This document shows, one piece after another, positions 56,229 to 64,000 of a stretch of DNA of 64,000 nucleotides (its first letter is position 1; every line of letters starts with the position of its first letter). Source of the stretch: Agromyces cerinus subsp. cerinus (lineage in GTDB: Bacteria > Actinomycetota > Actinomycetes > Actinomycetales > Microbacteriaceae); the NCBI RefSeq assembly GCF_900142065.1, contig NZ_FSRJ01000004.1:248001-312000 (forward strand), given 5' to 3'. The translations under genes and the position numbers were made by a program. The notes under the pieces were generated by a model that made no database searches, was not told the DNA's origin, and saw only the letters and a list, made by a program, of their open reading frames with translations.

Positions 56229-57551
56229 ATGACCGAGACCGCCGACTGGCGCTTCGAGACCAAGCAGGTGCACTCGGGGGCCGCTCCCGACCCCGTGACC
56301 AACGCCCGCGCCACGCCGATCTACCAGACCACGTCGTACGTGTTCAACAGCGCCGAGCACGCGCAGAACCTCTTCGCGCTCGCCGAGTTCGGCAACATCT
56401 ACACGCGCATCCAGAACCCGACGCAGGCGGTCGTCGAAGAGCGCGTCGCGGCCCTCGAGGGCGGCACGGGCGCGCTGCTCGTCGCCTCGGGCCAGTCGGC
56501 GGCCACCTTCGCGGTGCTGAACATCGCCCAGGCGGGCGACCACATCGTCTCGTCGTCGTCGATCTACGGCGGCACGTACAACCTCTTCAAGTACACGCTC
56601 GCCAAGCTCGGCATCGAGGCGACCTTCGTCGAGAACCAGGACGACGCCGACGAGTGGCGCCGCGCCGTGCGTCCGAACACGAAGCTCTTCTTCGCCGAGA
56701 CGATCGGCAACCCGAAGATCAACGTGCTCGACATCGGCCTCGTGTCGGACGTCGCGCACGAGTCGGGCGTGCCGCTCATCGTCGACAACACGATCGCGAC
56801 GCCGTACCTGATCCGTCCGTTCGAGCACGGCGCCGACATCATCATCCACTCGGCCACGAAGTTCCTCGGCGGCCACGGCACGACCATCGGCGGCGTCATC
56901 GTCGACGGCGGGAAGTTCGAGTGGTCGAAGAACGTCGAGAAGTTCCCCGGCCTGACCGAGCCCGACCCGTCGTACCACGGCGCGAGCTACACGGCGGCGG
57001 TCGGCGACGGCCTGGCATACATCATCAAGGCCCGCGTGCAGTTGCTGCGCGACCTCGGCGCCGCGATCTCGCCGAACAGCGCATGGCTGCTCATCCAGGG
57101 CATCGAGACGCTCTCCCTCCGCATCGAGCGCCACGTGCAGAACGCCCAGGAGATCGCGGAGTGGCTCGACAACCACCCCGACGTCGCGAGCGTCAACTAC
57201 TCGGGCCTGCCGTCGAGCCCCTGGTATGCGGCAGCGAACACGTACGCCCCCAAGGGCGTCGGTGCGGTGCTCTCGTTCGAGCTGAAGGGCGGGGTCGGCG
57301 CCGGCCGCGCGCTCGTCGACAACCTGTCGCTGTTCAGCCACCTCGCCAACATCGGCGATGTGCGATCGCTCGTCATCCACCCCGCGTCCACGACGCACTC
57401 GCAGCTGACCCCCGAGCAGCAGCTCACGACCGGCGTCACGCCGGGCCTCGTGCGCCTGTCGGTCGGCATCGAGAACATCGACGACCTGAAGGCCGACCTC
57501 GAGGCGGGCTTCGCCGCTGCGCGCGCCGCCACGGAGGCCGCTCGCGTCTGA
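56229..57551 (+). CDS. metY: O-acetylhomoserine sulfhydrylase
   Basis: The 440-aa PLP enzyme forms homocysteine from O-acetylhomoserine and sulfide. It shows TRIQNPTQAVVEERVAALEG, the YGGTYNLF substrate loop and the Schiff-base lysine K211 in IHSATKFLGGHG. Its length of ~440 aa and HPASTTHSQLTPEQQLTTGV ending mark MetY rather than the ~390-aa cystathionine enzymes. Its substrate is made by metX just downstream; homoserine comes from hom at 29-30 kb. Confidence 0.96.
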   Translation: MTETADWRFETKQVHSGAAPDPVTNARATPIYQTTSYVFNSAEHAQNLFALAEFGNIYTRIQNPTQAVVEERVAALEGGTGALLVASGQSAATFAVLNIAQAGDHIVSSSSIYGGTYNLFKYTLAKLGIEATFVENQDDADEWRRAVRPNTKLFFAETIGNPKINVLDIGLVSDVAHESGVPLIVDNTIATPYLIRPFEHGADIIIHSATKFLGGHGTTIGGVIVDGGKFEWSKNVEKFPGLTEPDPSYHGASYTAAVGDGLAYIIKARVQLLRDLGAAISPNSAWLLIQGIETLSLRIERHVQNAQEIAEWLDNHPDVASVNYSGLPSSPWYAAANTYAPKGVGAVLSFELKGGVGAGRALVDNLSLFSHLANIGDVRSLVIHPASTTHSQLTPEQQLTTGVTPGLVRLSVGIENIDDLKADLEAGFAAARAATEAARV

Positions 57552-57565
57552 CGCGCCACCACGAA

Positions 57566-57607
57566 CGGCGGATGCCGCGGGCCTGCACGGGCCCGCGGCA
57601 TCCGCCG
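57566..57607 (+). terminator. Terminator between metY and metX
   Basis: An 18-bp perfect GC-rich stem (57566-57583 with 57590-57607) and 6-nt loop start 14 nt after the metY stop. metX therefore needs its own promoter; TAACAAT at 57653-57659 is a possible -10 box, and GAGAAT 6 nt before the ATG is another. Confidence 0.85.
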
Positions 57608-57695
57608 TCTCCACGGCTGCTCGCGTTCCGGCCGCGCACGGCGACCGCGGCGTAACAATGAGCGGCGGCGCATCGACCTCGGCGAGAATCGAAGC

Positions 57696-58901
57696 ATGGA
57701 CTGGCAGACGACCGCCGATGCGGTGCCCGCGAGCATCGTGACCGAGGCGCGCGCGGCGTCGCTGGCCGGCCGCGCCCCCGCCACCGGCGCCTGGCGCGAG
57801 GGCGACGCCCTGGGCGACCGCCGGTTCGTGAGCATCGGCGAGGTGGCCCTCGAGTCCGGCCGTGTACTGCCCTCCGTCCGCATCGCCTACGAACAGTGGG
57901 GCACGCTCTCCCCCGCCCGCGACAACGCGATCCTCGTGCTGCACGCGCTGACCGGCGACAGTCATGTGGTCGGACCGGCCGGCCGCGCGCACCCGAGCGC
58001 CGGCTGGTGGCCCGGCATCGTCGGCCCTGGCCTCGCGATCGACACCGACCGCTGGTTCGTCGTCGCGCCGAACGTGCTCGGCGGGTGCCAGGGCTCCACC
58101 GGGCCCGCGTCCCTCGCGCCCGACCGTGCCGAATGGGGCATCCGGTTCCCCTTCCTCACGATCCGCGACCAGGTGCGCGCGCAGATCGCGTTCGCCCGCG
58201 AACTCGGCATCGAGCGCTTCGCCGCGGTCGTCGGCGGCTCGATGGGCGCCATGCACGTGCTCGAGTGGGCGATCATGGCGCCCGACGCCGTCGAGCGCAT
58301 CGCGGTGCTCGCGGCGCCGGCCGCGACCTCGGCCGACCAGATCGCCCTGAACTCGGTGCAGATCGAGGCGATCCGCACCGATCCGGCCTTCCGCGGCGGC
58401 GAGTTCTACGATGCGCCCGACGGCGACGGGCCCACCCGAGGGCTCGCGCTCGCACGGCGCATGGCGATGCTCAACTACCGCACCGCGAGCGAGCTCAACC
58501 AGCGGTTCGACCGGAGTTGGCAATCGGATCTCGATCCGCTCGGCGGCGACGGGCGGTTCGCCGTCGAGTCCTACCTCGATTTCCACGGCAACAAGTTCAC
58601 GCGGCGCTTCGACGCCAACAGCTACATCGTGCTCACGCAGGCGATGAACTCGCACGACATCGGGCGCGGTCGCGGCGGCGTGTCGGCGGCGCTCGCAGCG
58701 GTCGAGGCGCGCAGCCTCGTGCTCGGCATCGACAGCGACCGCTACTTCCCCCTCGCCGGTCAGGCTGAGATCGCCGCCGGACTGCCCGGGAGCGTCCACG
58801 GGCCCGCACCGGTCGTCGTCTCGTCCGAGTACGGCCACGATGCGTTCCTCATCGAGGACGACGCCATCGCGGCCGCCATCGACCGACTGCTCGCCGCCTG
58901 A
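57696..58901 (+). CDS. metX: Homoserine O-acetyltransferase
   Basis: The 401-aa alpha/beta hydrolase transfers acetyl from acetyl-CoA to homoserine. Motifs are ILVLHALTGDSHVVG, the nucleophile Ser182 in VGGSMGAMHVLEW, and the catalytic Asp and His in GIDSDRYFPL and EYGHDAFLIED. The start at 57696 gives a ~45-residue N-terminal extension before the fold, within the family range. It supplies metY. Confidence 0.95.
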   Translation: MDWQTTADAVPASIVTEARAASLAGRAPATGAWREGDALGDRRFVSIGEVALESGRVLPSVRIAYEQWGTLSPARDNAILVLHALTGDSHVVGPAGRAHPSAGWWPGIVGPGLAIDTDRWFVVAPNVLGGCQGSTGPASLAPDRAEWGIRFPFLTIRDQVRAQIAFARELGIERFAAVVGGSMGAMHVLEWAIMAPDAVERIAVLAAPAATSADQIALNSVQIEAIRTDPAFRGGEFYDAPDGDGPTRGLALARRMAMLNYRTASELNQRFDRSWQSDLDPLGGDGRFAVESYLDFHGNKFTRRFDANSYIVLTQAMNSHDIGRGRGGVSAALAAVEARSLVLGIDSDRYFPLAGQAEIAAGLPGSVHGPAPVVVSSEYGHDAFLIEDDAIAAAIDRLLAA

Positions 58902-58974
58902 GCGACTCGTTCGCCCCTGAGCGACCCCCTCGCCGCCTGAGGAGCTGCGGGCGCCGGGCCTCCCCGCACCCGGC
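58890..58974 (+). repeat. Imperfect repeats of the metX 3' end and a hairpin
   Basis: The last codons and stop of metX (CTCGCCGCCTGAGCGAC) recur nearly intact just downstream, giving about three copies between 58890 and 58942. A small GC hairpin, GCCGGG-(10 nt)-CCCGGC (58953-58974), follows and may end the transcript. The repeats place a TGA in each copy. Confidence 0.6.
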
Positions 58975-59042
58975 CCGACTCCGCTACCCTTCGAATTGAC
59001 GGCGTGTGCATCCGATGCCGCCGACACGGTCGAGGGGGTGTC

Positions 59043-60200
59043 ATGAAGCGCATCCACAAGGAGCGCGACCGACTGCTCCGCACGCTCGCGAGGGTCTCCG
59101 GGCTGAGCGGCGCGGCCGGGTCGTTCCTGTGCCTGCTCGTGCCCGGGGTGTCGACCGGCCTCGAACTCCTGTTCGCGGCCGTGCTCAGCGCCGGTGCCGT
59201 CGTCTTCATCATGCTGCACACCGCACGCGGCGCGATCGCGCCCGCCCTGGGCGTCGTCGCCTGCGCGATCGGGCTCATCAGTCTGCTCGGCGCTGCGCCG
59301 GTGATCGATCCGGCCGCCGCCGCCGCGATGACGGTCACCGCGGCGGTGACCGCCGCTTCGGTCGCCATCCCGTTGATCGTGCGACCCGACGGCCCGTACC
59401 TCGTGCTCGGCCTCGTCGCGGCCGTGCTCATCGCCGTCGGAGTCGTCGCGATCACGGGCCACTCGATGGAGGTCGTGGCCATCGGCGCCCTCATGGGCTG
59501 GGCGGCCAACGCCACGATCGGCATCTGGCTCGACCGATCGATCGCCGCAGCAGCCGCCCGCATCCACGAGGTGGGCCGGGCCCACGAGGCCGAGCGCCTC
59601 GCGAGCGAGCTCGAGTCGCAACAGCGCCAGGACGCCCGGGTGCTGCACGACACCGTGCTCGCGACGCTGAGCCTGCTCGCCCATTCGGGCGTCGGCGTCG
59701 GCGCCGGCGCGCTTCGACAGCAGGCCGGTGACGACGCGCGACTGCTCAAGCAACTGCGGCTCGGCGCACCGATCGACCGGGGCTCGACCGCGGTCTTCTC
59801 CCCCGAGTCCGACGACGACAGCCTGGGCGTGACCTTCGAGTCGGTGCGCCAGCGGTTCGCCCGCATGGGCCTCGATGTGAACTGGCACGGTGCCGGCCGG
59901 CTCGCGTTGCCCCGCGACACGCTCGACGCGCTCCTCGGCGCGCTCGGCGAGTGCCTCGAGAACGTGCGCCGGCATTCCGGCGTCAGTGCGGCGGATGTCA
60001 CCGTCAGCGACGACGAACGCACGGTCCGTGCGATGGTCACCGACGCCGGTTCCGGCTTCGAGCCGGCCGCGGTCGACGGCGCTCGACTCGGATACTCGGA
60101 GTCGGTCGTCGGCCGGCTCAGCATGGTCGGCGGGCGCGCGCGCATCTTCTCCTCCCCCGGCTCGGGCACGACCGTGATGCTCGAGGTGCCGAAGCCATGA
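59043..60200 (+). CDS. Sensor histidine kinase (NarL-type partner, HisKA_3-like)
   Basis: The 385-aa protein has 5-6 membrane helices in the first ~165 residues, a linker helix, the phospho-acceptor His202 in RQDARVLHDTVLATLSLLAH, and a C-terminal HATPase domain with the N-box GECLENVRRHSG (Asn308) and G1 DAGSGF (334-339). There is no extracellular sensor domain, so it probably senses the membrane. GAGGGG precedes the ATG. Its stop overlaps the next gene by 4 nt, and a LuxR-type regulator follows. Confidence 0.88.
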   Translation: MKRIHKERDRLLRTLARVSGLSGAAGSFLCLLVPGVSTGLELLFAAVLSAGAVVFIMLHTARGAIAPALGVVACAIGLISLLGAAPVIDPAAAAAMTVTAAVTAASVAIPLIVRPDGPYLVLGLVAAVLIAVGVVAITGHSMEVVAIGALMGWAANATIGIWLDRSIAAAAARIHEVGRAHEAERLASELESQQRQDARVLHDTVLATLSLLAHSGVGVGAGALRQQAGDDARLLKQLRLGAPIDRGSTAVFSPESDDDSLGVTFESVRQRFARMGLDVNWHGAGRLALPRDTLDALLGALGECLENVRRHSGVSAADVTVSDDERTVRAMVTDAGSGFEPAAVDGARLGYSESVVGRLSMVGGRARIFSSPGSGTTVMLEVPKP

Positions 60201-61459
60201 GCGACGCGCAGATCCCGACGACCACACTCGGACGCCAGTTCCGGCGGCCGAGCCGATCGGCACGCGCCGCGGGCGACGTGCGCGAGAGCCACGGCGGCCG
60301 CCGTCTGGCCACCGGCATCACGATCGCGTCGGCCTTCATCATCCTCGGGCACCTCGCGCACGCGGTGACCCTGACACCGCTGTTCCCGCCCGGCCCAGGG
60401 CCCTGGGCGGCCTGGCTCGCCCTCGCCGGTGTCGTCGGCATCGGCGTAGTCTCCCGCCTCGTCTCGCGCAACGCCCCCCTGCCCGATGTGCTCTACGTCG
60501 TGCTGCTCGTCGCGCTCATCGCTCCGGTCTGGCTCGACGTCACCGCGTCGATGGGGCTGCTCCACCTCGGCGTCACGCCGACCGCGGCGGCAGCCGCAGG
60601 GGCCGTGCTGATGCCGGTTGCCGCGATCCGGGGCATCCGCATCCCGATGCTCGTGGCGAGCTTGATCGGCGCGGTCATCGCGGGCTCGGCGCTCCTGCAG
60701 ATCACGACGGCCGGCCATTACACGGTGACGGGGCTCGCCGTCGCCGGGACCACGGTGCTGCCGATGGTCGTCGCCGTGATCGCGATCGGCGGGTTCCGGC
60801 GGCTCATCCGACGCGAGCTCGACCTGTCGCTCGTGCAGAGCACGGTTGCGACTCCCCGCACCGCGGTCGGCATGCGTGCCTCCGAGGAGCTCGCCCAGCT
60901 CGACTTCGACGCGGAGTCGCTCCTCGACGACGTCGGTTCCGGGCGCATCGCGATCCCCCTCCCCGCCGAGGCGGCCGAGCGCGCGGGCGACCTCGCCGCC
61001 CGGCTCCGCGTGCGACTCATCGAAGGTCGCAACGACACCTGGCTCCGGCACGCGGTGACCGAGTCGGCGTATCTCAGCAATCGGGTCACGGTCGACGACC
61101 CGGGCGGACTCGCCGGCGTGCTTTCCTCCGATCAGCGCGACGGACTCCTGCTCGCACTGTGGTTCCTCGTGGGCGAGCATTCGAAGGGCACCGCCGAGCT
61201 CGCCGCGCACGTCACGTGTCGCGAACCCGACGATGCATCCGACCCGCGAACACCCGATGTGCAGCTCTCGATCGACGTCTCCGGCGTCGTTCAGCGTCGC
61301 GTCGACCCCGCAACTTGGGATGCACTCGGTACAGTCGGTACACACGATGTCGTTACGGGGACCGATTCATTCCGGATCGACATCGACTGCCGAGTCGACC
61401 CGAACGCCTCGGCAGGCGTAACGGTCGCCCGTGGGGCGGCCCGTCAAAGGGGAAGCTGA
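60197..61459 (+). CDS. Membrane protein resembling a degenerate histidine kinase
   Basis: The 420-aa protein has a basic N-terminus, about six membrane helices (45-210), then a ~200-residue cytosolic part. Segment DQRDGLLLALWFLVGEHSKG lies where its neighbour has the N-box (DTLDALLGALGECLENVRRHSG), but the ATP-binding Asn and the DxGxG box are missing, and no His-box like LHDTV is seen. I infer a pseudokinase or co-sensor. It overlaps the kinase by 4 nt and the regulator by 1 nt, so all three are made together. Confidence 0.7.
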   Translation: MSDAQIPTTTLGRQFRRPSRSARAAGDVRESHGGRRLATGITIASAFIILGHLAHAVTLTPLFPPGPGPWAAWLALAGVVGIGVVSRLVSRNAPLPDVLYVVLLVALIAPVWLDVTASMGLLHLGVTPTAAAAAGAVLMPVAAIRGIRIPMLVASLIGAVIAGSALLQITTAGHYTVTGLAVAGTTVLPMVVAVIAIGGFRRLIRRELDLSLVQSTVATPRTAVGMRASEELAQLDFDAESLLDDVGSGRIAIPLPAEAAERAGDLAARLRVRLIEGRNDTWLRHAVTESAYLSNRVTVDDPGGLAGVLSSDQRDGLLLALWFLVGEHSKGTAELAAHVTCREPDDASDPRTPDVQLSIDVSGVVQRRVDPATWDALGTVGTHDVVTGTDSFRIDIDCRVDPNASAGVTVARGAARQRGS

Positions 61460-62109
61460 TGGCTGAGACCGCTCCACCGATCCGTCTGGCGATCGTCGAC
61501 GATCACCGCATGCTCTTGGGCGCGCTCTCCGAGTGGATCCGTACCGCAGCCCCCGACATCGAGCTCCTCGCTGCGGTGCCGTCGTGGTCCGAGCTCCTCG
61601 CCCACCCCGAGTTCCCGGTCGACGTCGTGCTCCTCGATCTCGACCTGCGCGACAACATCCCCATCTCGTTGAAGCTGTCGATGCTGAAGTCGGCCGGCGT
61701 GCAGACGATGCTGATGAGCACGTATTCCGAGCCGACCGTCGTTCGCGAGGCCCTCGGTTCCGGGGCGCTCGGCTACCTCGTGAAGTCGGAGCCCGTCGAG
61801 ACCATCATCGAGGCGATCCGTGCTGCACGGGTCGGCGAGTCGTACCTCACGCCCGAGCTCGAGCTCGCACTCACCGCGGAGGGCACGTCGCCGAAGCTCT
61901 CGGCGCAGGAGCGCCGCGTGATGGCGCTCTACGGCGCCGGTCAGCCGGTCAAGGCGGTGGCGTTCCAGCTCGGCATCTCGGAGGAGACGGCGAAGAGCTA
62001 CCTCAAGCGCATCCGCGAGAAGTACCGCGCCGCAGGGTACGACGTCGGCACCAAGGTCGCGCTCCGCAAGCGCGCGATCCTCGACGGGATCCTGCTGCAG
62101 TCCGACTGA
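61459..62109 (+). CDS. LuxR/NarL family response regulator
   Basis: The 216-aa protein has a receiver domain with acidic pair D14-D15 (AIVDDHRM), phospho-acceptor Asp60 (VVLLDLDLRD), switch Thr/Ser around MLMSTYS and Lys109 (YLVKSEP). The C-terminal HTH (about 150-205: LSAQERRVMALYGAGQPVKA, then GISEETAKSYLKRIREKYRA) is LuxR-like. It shares one base with the upstream gene. Target genes are unknown; the divergent or convergent neighbours show no clear common site. Confidence 0.92.
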   Translation: MAETAPPIRLAIVDDHRMLLGALSEWIRTAAPDIELLAAVPSWSELLAHPEFPVDVVLLDLDLRDNIPISLKLSMLKSAGVQTMLMSTYSEPTVVREALGSGALGYLVKSEPVETIIEAIRAARVGESYLTPELELALTAEGTSPKLSAQERRVMALYGAGQPVKAVAFQLGISEETAKSYLKRIREKYRAAGYDVGTKVALRKRAILDGILLQSD

Positions 62110-62110
62110 G

Positions 62111-62192
62111 CAGGGTCACGACCGCAGGGTCACGACCGCAGGGTCACGACCGCAGGGTCACGACCGCAGGGTCACGACCGCAGGGTCACGAC
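62111..62192. repeat. 14-bp tandem array (about six copies)
   Basis: Five exact copies of CAGGGTCACGACCG (62111-62180) and most of a sixth (62181-62192) fill the space between the convergent response regulator and MFS genes. The last copy supplies the MFS stop codon. There are no spacers, so it is a minisatellite, not a CRISPR. Exact identity suggests recent expansion or contraction. Confidence 0.95.
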
Positions 62193-63460
62193 TCGACGGC
62201 GCGCATCGCGCCCGTCGCATACGGCACCGCGACCCCGCGGCGCACGCGCGAGCGATCGAGTGCGAACGAGACGACGGCGAGCAGGGTCCCCGCGATGGTG
62301 AGCAGGAGCCCGATCCAGATCGGGGCGACGTAGCCGAGTCCGCCGGCGATCGCGATACCGCCGAGCAGCGCGCCGAGGGCGTTGCCGACGTTCAGCGCCG
62401 AGTGGTTCAGTGCGGCGGCGATCGACTGGCTGTCGCGCGCGACGTCCATGAGTCGGGCCTGGATGGTCGGTGAGAGCGCAGCAGCCGCCGCGCCGACGAG
62501 CAGCACGCCGGCGAACAGTCCGATCGGGCTCGACGCGGTGAACCCGAGCAGCACGAGCGCGCCCGCAAGCACCGCGAAGAACAGGTACATCGAGCGGCGC
62601 ACGCTCCAGTCGGCGAGTCGGCCGCCCACGAGGTTGCCGACGGTCATGCCGACGCCGATGGCGATGAGCACGACGGGCACGAGCTCCTCCGGCAGCCCCG
62701 TCACCTCGGTGGCGAGCGGGGCGACGTAGCTGTAGACCGCGAAGAGTCCGCCGAAGCCCACCGCGCCGATGCCGAGGGCGAACCACACCTGGGCCCGGGT
62801 GAACGCCTTCAGCTCTCGCTTCATCGTCGCGCCCGGGTCGCCCGCCTGCCACGGCACTGCGACGAGCACCGCGACGAAGGTGAGGGCGAAGATGACCGCC
62901 ACGGCGAGGTAGGCGATGCGCCATCCGGCGAGCTGGCCGAGCCAGGTGATCGAGGGCACGCCGATGACGTTCGCGATGGTGAGGCCCGAAAGCACGAGTG
63001 CGACTCCGCGCGCCCGCTTGCCCGGGCCCATCAGGCTCGCGGCGACGAGCGAGGCGATGCCGAAGTAGGCGCCATGCGGCAGGGCGGAGACGAAGCGGGC
63101 GACGAGCACGAGTTCGAAGCTCGGCAGCACGGCCGAGGCGATCGTGCCGAGCGTGAAGGCGGTGAGGAGTGCGAGCAGCAGCCGCTTCCGGGGCCAGCGC
63201 GCGGCCGCGGCCGCGATCGTCGGCGCGCCGACGACGACGCCGAGGGCGTAGGCCGAGATCATCCATCCGGCGTTCGCGTTCGCCGCGGCGGTCGACTGCG
63301 CCGAGAGCTCGGGCAGCAGGTCGAGGGCGATGTTCGGCAGCAGGCCCATCGCGACGAACTCGGTCGAGCCGATGCCGAAGCCGCCGAGGGCGAGCGCGAG
63401 GAGCGCGAAACGGATGCGGGCCGGCGACAGCGTCGTCGGCCCGTCGATGGGGAGGGTCAC
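62186..63460 (-). CDS. MFS transporter, DHA1 family
   Basis: The 424-aa protein has 12 membrane helices and begins RIRFALLALALGGFGIGSTE, with LPHGAYFGIASLVAASLMGP, GPGKRARGVALVLSGLTIAN and GNLVGGRLADWSVRR, like the AraJ/CmlR-type efflux proteins. Likely a drug or sugar exporter; substrate unknown. The GTG start lies 6 nt after GAGAAT (leaderless), and a 16-bp palindrome covers the -35 region, suggesting local repression. Confidence 0.9.
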   Translation of the reverse strand: MTLPIDGPTTLSPARIRFALLALALGGFGIGSTEFVAMGLLPNIALDLLPELSAQSTAAANANAGWMISAYALGVVVGAPTIAAAAARWPRKRLLLALLTAFTLGTIASAVLPSFELVLVARFVSALPHGAYFGIASLVAASLMGPGKRARGVALVLSGLTIANVIGVPSITWLGQLAGWRIAYLAVAVIFALTFVAVLVAVPWQAGDPGATMKRELKAFTRAQVWFALGIGAVGFGGLFAVYSYVAPLATEVTGLPEELVPVVLIAIGVGMTVGNLVGGRLADWSVRRSMYLFFAVLAGALVLLGFTASSPIGLFAGVLLVGAAAAALSPTIQARLMDVARDSQSIAAALNHSALNVGNALGALLGGIAIAGGLGYVAPIWIGLLLTIAGTLLAVVSFALDRSRVRRGVAVPYATGAMRAVES

Positions 63461-63480
63461 CCGTCGATTCTCCCACAGGA

Positions 63481-63496
63481 ATCGAATCGATTCGAT
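63481..63496. promoter_or_regulatory. 16-bp perfect palindrome upstream of the MFS gene
   Basis: ATCGAATCGATTCGAT is its own reverse complement. It lies over the expected -35 region of the MFS gene (GAGAAT -10 at 63472-63467) and is AT-rich against the background. A dimeric repressor such as MarR or LacI type could bind it; no regulator gene is adjacent. Confidence 0.6.
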
Positions 63497-63536
63497 AGCC
63501 GTGCCGGAGCCGCCGGGAGCGGCCGTGCCGTGATCG

Positions 63537-63845
63537 TCAGTCGAGATCTTCCAGGGCCGTCTCGAGACGGTCGATCTTCGCGTCGAGCTCGCCGGACCGC
63601 CCAGGGCGGATGTCGGCCTTCAGCACGAGCGAGACCCGCGGGCCGTACGCGCCGACGGCCTCCGTGGCACGCCGGATCACGTCGAAGACCTCGTCCCACT
63701 CGCCTTCCAGCTCCGTGAACATCGACGTCGTCCGGTTCGGGAGGCCCGACTCCCGCACGATCCGCACCGCTGCGGCCACCGCGTCGTGAACGGACCCCTC
63801 GGGCCCTTCGGCTCCGCTCGGGGCCACTGAGAATGCCACCAGCAT
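63537..63845 (-). CDS. Thiamine-binding family protein (MTH1187/YkoF-like, UPF0045)
   Basis: The 102-aa protein starts MLVAFSVAPSGAEGPEGSVH and has NRTTSMFTELEGEWDEVFDVIRRA and ATEAVGAYGPRVSLVLKADIR, the pattern of the small ferredoxin-fold proteins that bind thiamine. They form tetramers; function here is unproven. GAAGGAG lies 6 nt before the ATG. It directly follows, on the minus strand, a membrane protein gene that runs off the edge. Confidence 0.85.
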   Translation of the reverse strand: MLVAFSVAPSGAEGPEGSVHDAVAAAVRIVRESGLPNRTTSMFTELEGEWDEVFDVIRRATEAVGAYGPRVSLVLKADIRPGRSGELDAKIDRLETALEDLD

Positions 63846-63856
63846 GTTCGACTCCT

Positions 63857-64000
63857 TCAGTTCTCTTCGAGGTCGGGTACGCGACGCACGGCATCGGCCG
63901 CGGACGACCGCGCTGCTCGCGGCGACCCGAGCCGCCACATCGAGCGGATGCCCCAGACGAGCAGCACCACGAGCAGCAGCGACTTCGCCGTCAGCAGGAA
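63857..64000 (-). CDS. Membrane protein, C-terminal part (runs off the right edge)
   Basis: The frame is open from the window edge to a TGA at 63857-63859 and gives 47 residues: a hydrophobic helix (FLLTAKSLLLVVLLVWGIRS) followed by a basic, then acidic tail ending RRVPDLEEN. The stop overlaps the ribosome site of the thiamine-binding gene, so the two are co-transcribed. The family cannot be named from this piece. Confidence 0.6.
   Translation of the reverse strand, partial: FLLTAKSLLLVVLLVWGIRSMWRLGSPRAARSSAADAVRRVPDLEEN

Noticed and set aside
54912..60263. The minus-strand frame of the SDR gene stays open for about 5.3 kb upstream, giving a possible 2046-aa protein
   Set aside because: The extra part is antisense to the acyltransferase, metY, metX and kinase genes and has the low-complexity Glu/Arg/Asp/Val look of a mirror frame. 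Only the last 262 codons encode a real protein.
62111..62192. A small CRISPR array
   Set aside because: Units are 14 bp and directly joined without spacers, and no cas gene is present.

Overview
The window is high-GC DNA from a Gram-positive actinobacterium, most likely a member of the Microbacteriaceae (Agromyces or Microbacterium type). This is inferred from base composition, protein style, many leaderless genes with a TAnnnT box about 6 nt before the start codon, and abundance of the word GGATGCC/GGCATCC. No rRNA, phage, transposase or CRISPR array was seen. One tRNA (Arg-CCG) is present.

Layout. (1) 0-7 kb: a truncated unknown gene; an Lrp regulator with a class-III aminotransferase and an amine-oxidase-like flavoprotein (probable polyamine/amine catabolism); a DUF4192 gene; and an ogt-tag alkylation-repair pair. 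(2) 7.1-34.6 kb, mainly minus strand: the conserved actinobacterial housekeeping block argS - LmeA-like gene - lysA - hom - thrC - thrB - rho - prfA - prmC - sua5 - wecA-like gene - atpI-like gene - atpBEFHAGDC, ending in a small P-loop kinase and yaaA. The block is broken twice by divergent cassettes: cysK-cysE on the plus strand between prfA and prmC, and a TetR regulator with a DrrAB-type ABC exporter between prmC and sua5. rpmE, usual between rho and prfA in relatives, is absent here.

(3) 34.6-44.1 kb, plus strand: a lipoprotein, a ROK repressor, tRNA-Arg, then an envelope-stress-like cluster. This has a membrane-anchored coiled-coil protein, a TPM-domain protein carrying a paralogous coiled coil and a glycine-rich tail, and PspA. 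It is followed by an arginase-fold enzyme, a flavoprotein disulfide reductase and a small membrane protein with an HExxH motif. (4) 44.1-49.1 kb, minus strand: a siderophore-uptake operon (ATPase, binding lipoprotein, double-length fused permease, siderophore-interacting reductase) behind an IdeR/DtxR-type iron box. (5) 49.2-54.9 kb, minus strand: amidase, GNAT acetyltransferase, ung, an S51 peptidase, a phosphoribosyltransferase, a K+ channel and an SDR, several with overlapping start and stop codons. (6) 55-58.9 kb, plus strand: an acyltransferase, then metY and metX, which convert homoserine to homocysteine. (7) 59-62.1 kb: a histidine kinase, a second membrane protein that looks like a degenerate kinase, and a LuxR-type response regulator. 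(8) 62.2-64 kb, minus strand: an MFS exporter, a thiamine-binding-type protein and a truncated membrane protein.

Metabolically the window links aspartate-family amino acids (hom, thrB, thrC, lysA, metX, metY) with cysteine synthesis (cysE, cysK). The least explained items are the two-paralogue TPM/coiled-coil/PspA cluster, the kinase/pseudokinase/regulator trio, the HExxH membrane protein, and several unusual repeats: a 99-bp tandem repeat upstream of rho, a 15-bp repeat inside rho, a 14-bp array at 62.1 kb, a 35-bp near-perfect hairpin at 5.1 kb, and two hairpins sharing one loop core.
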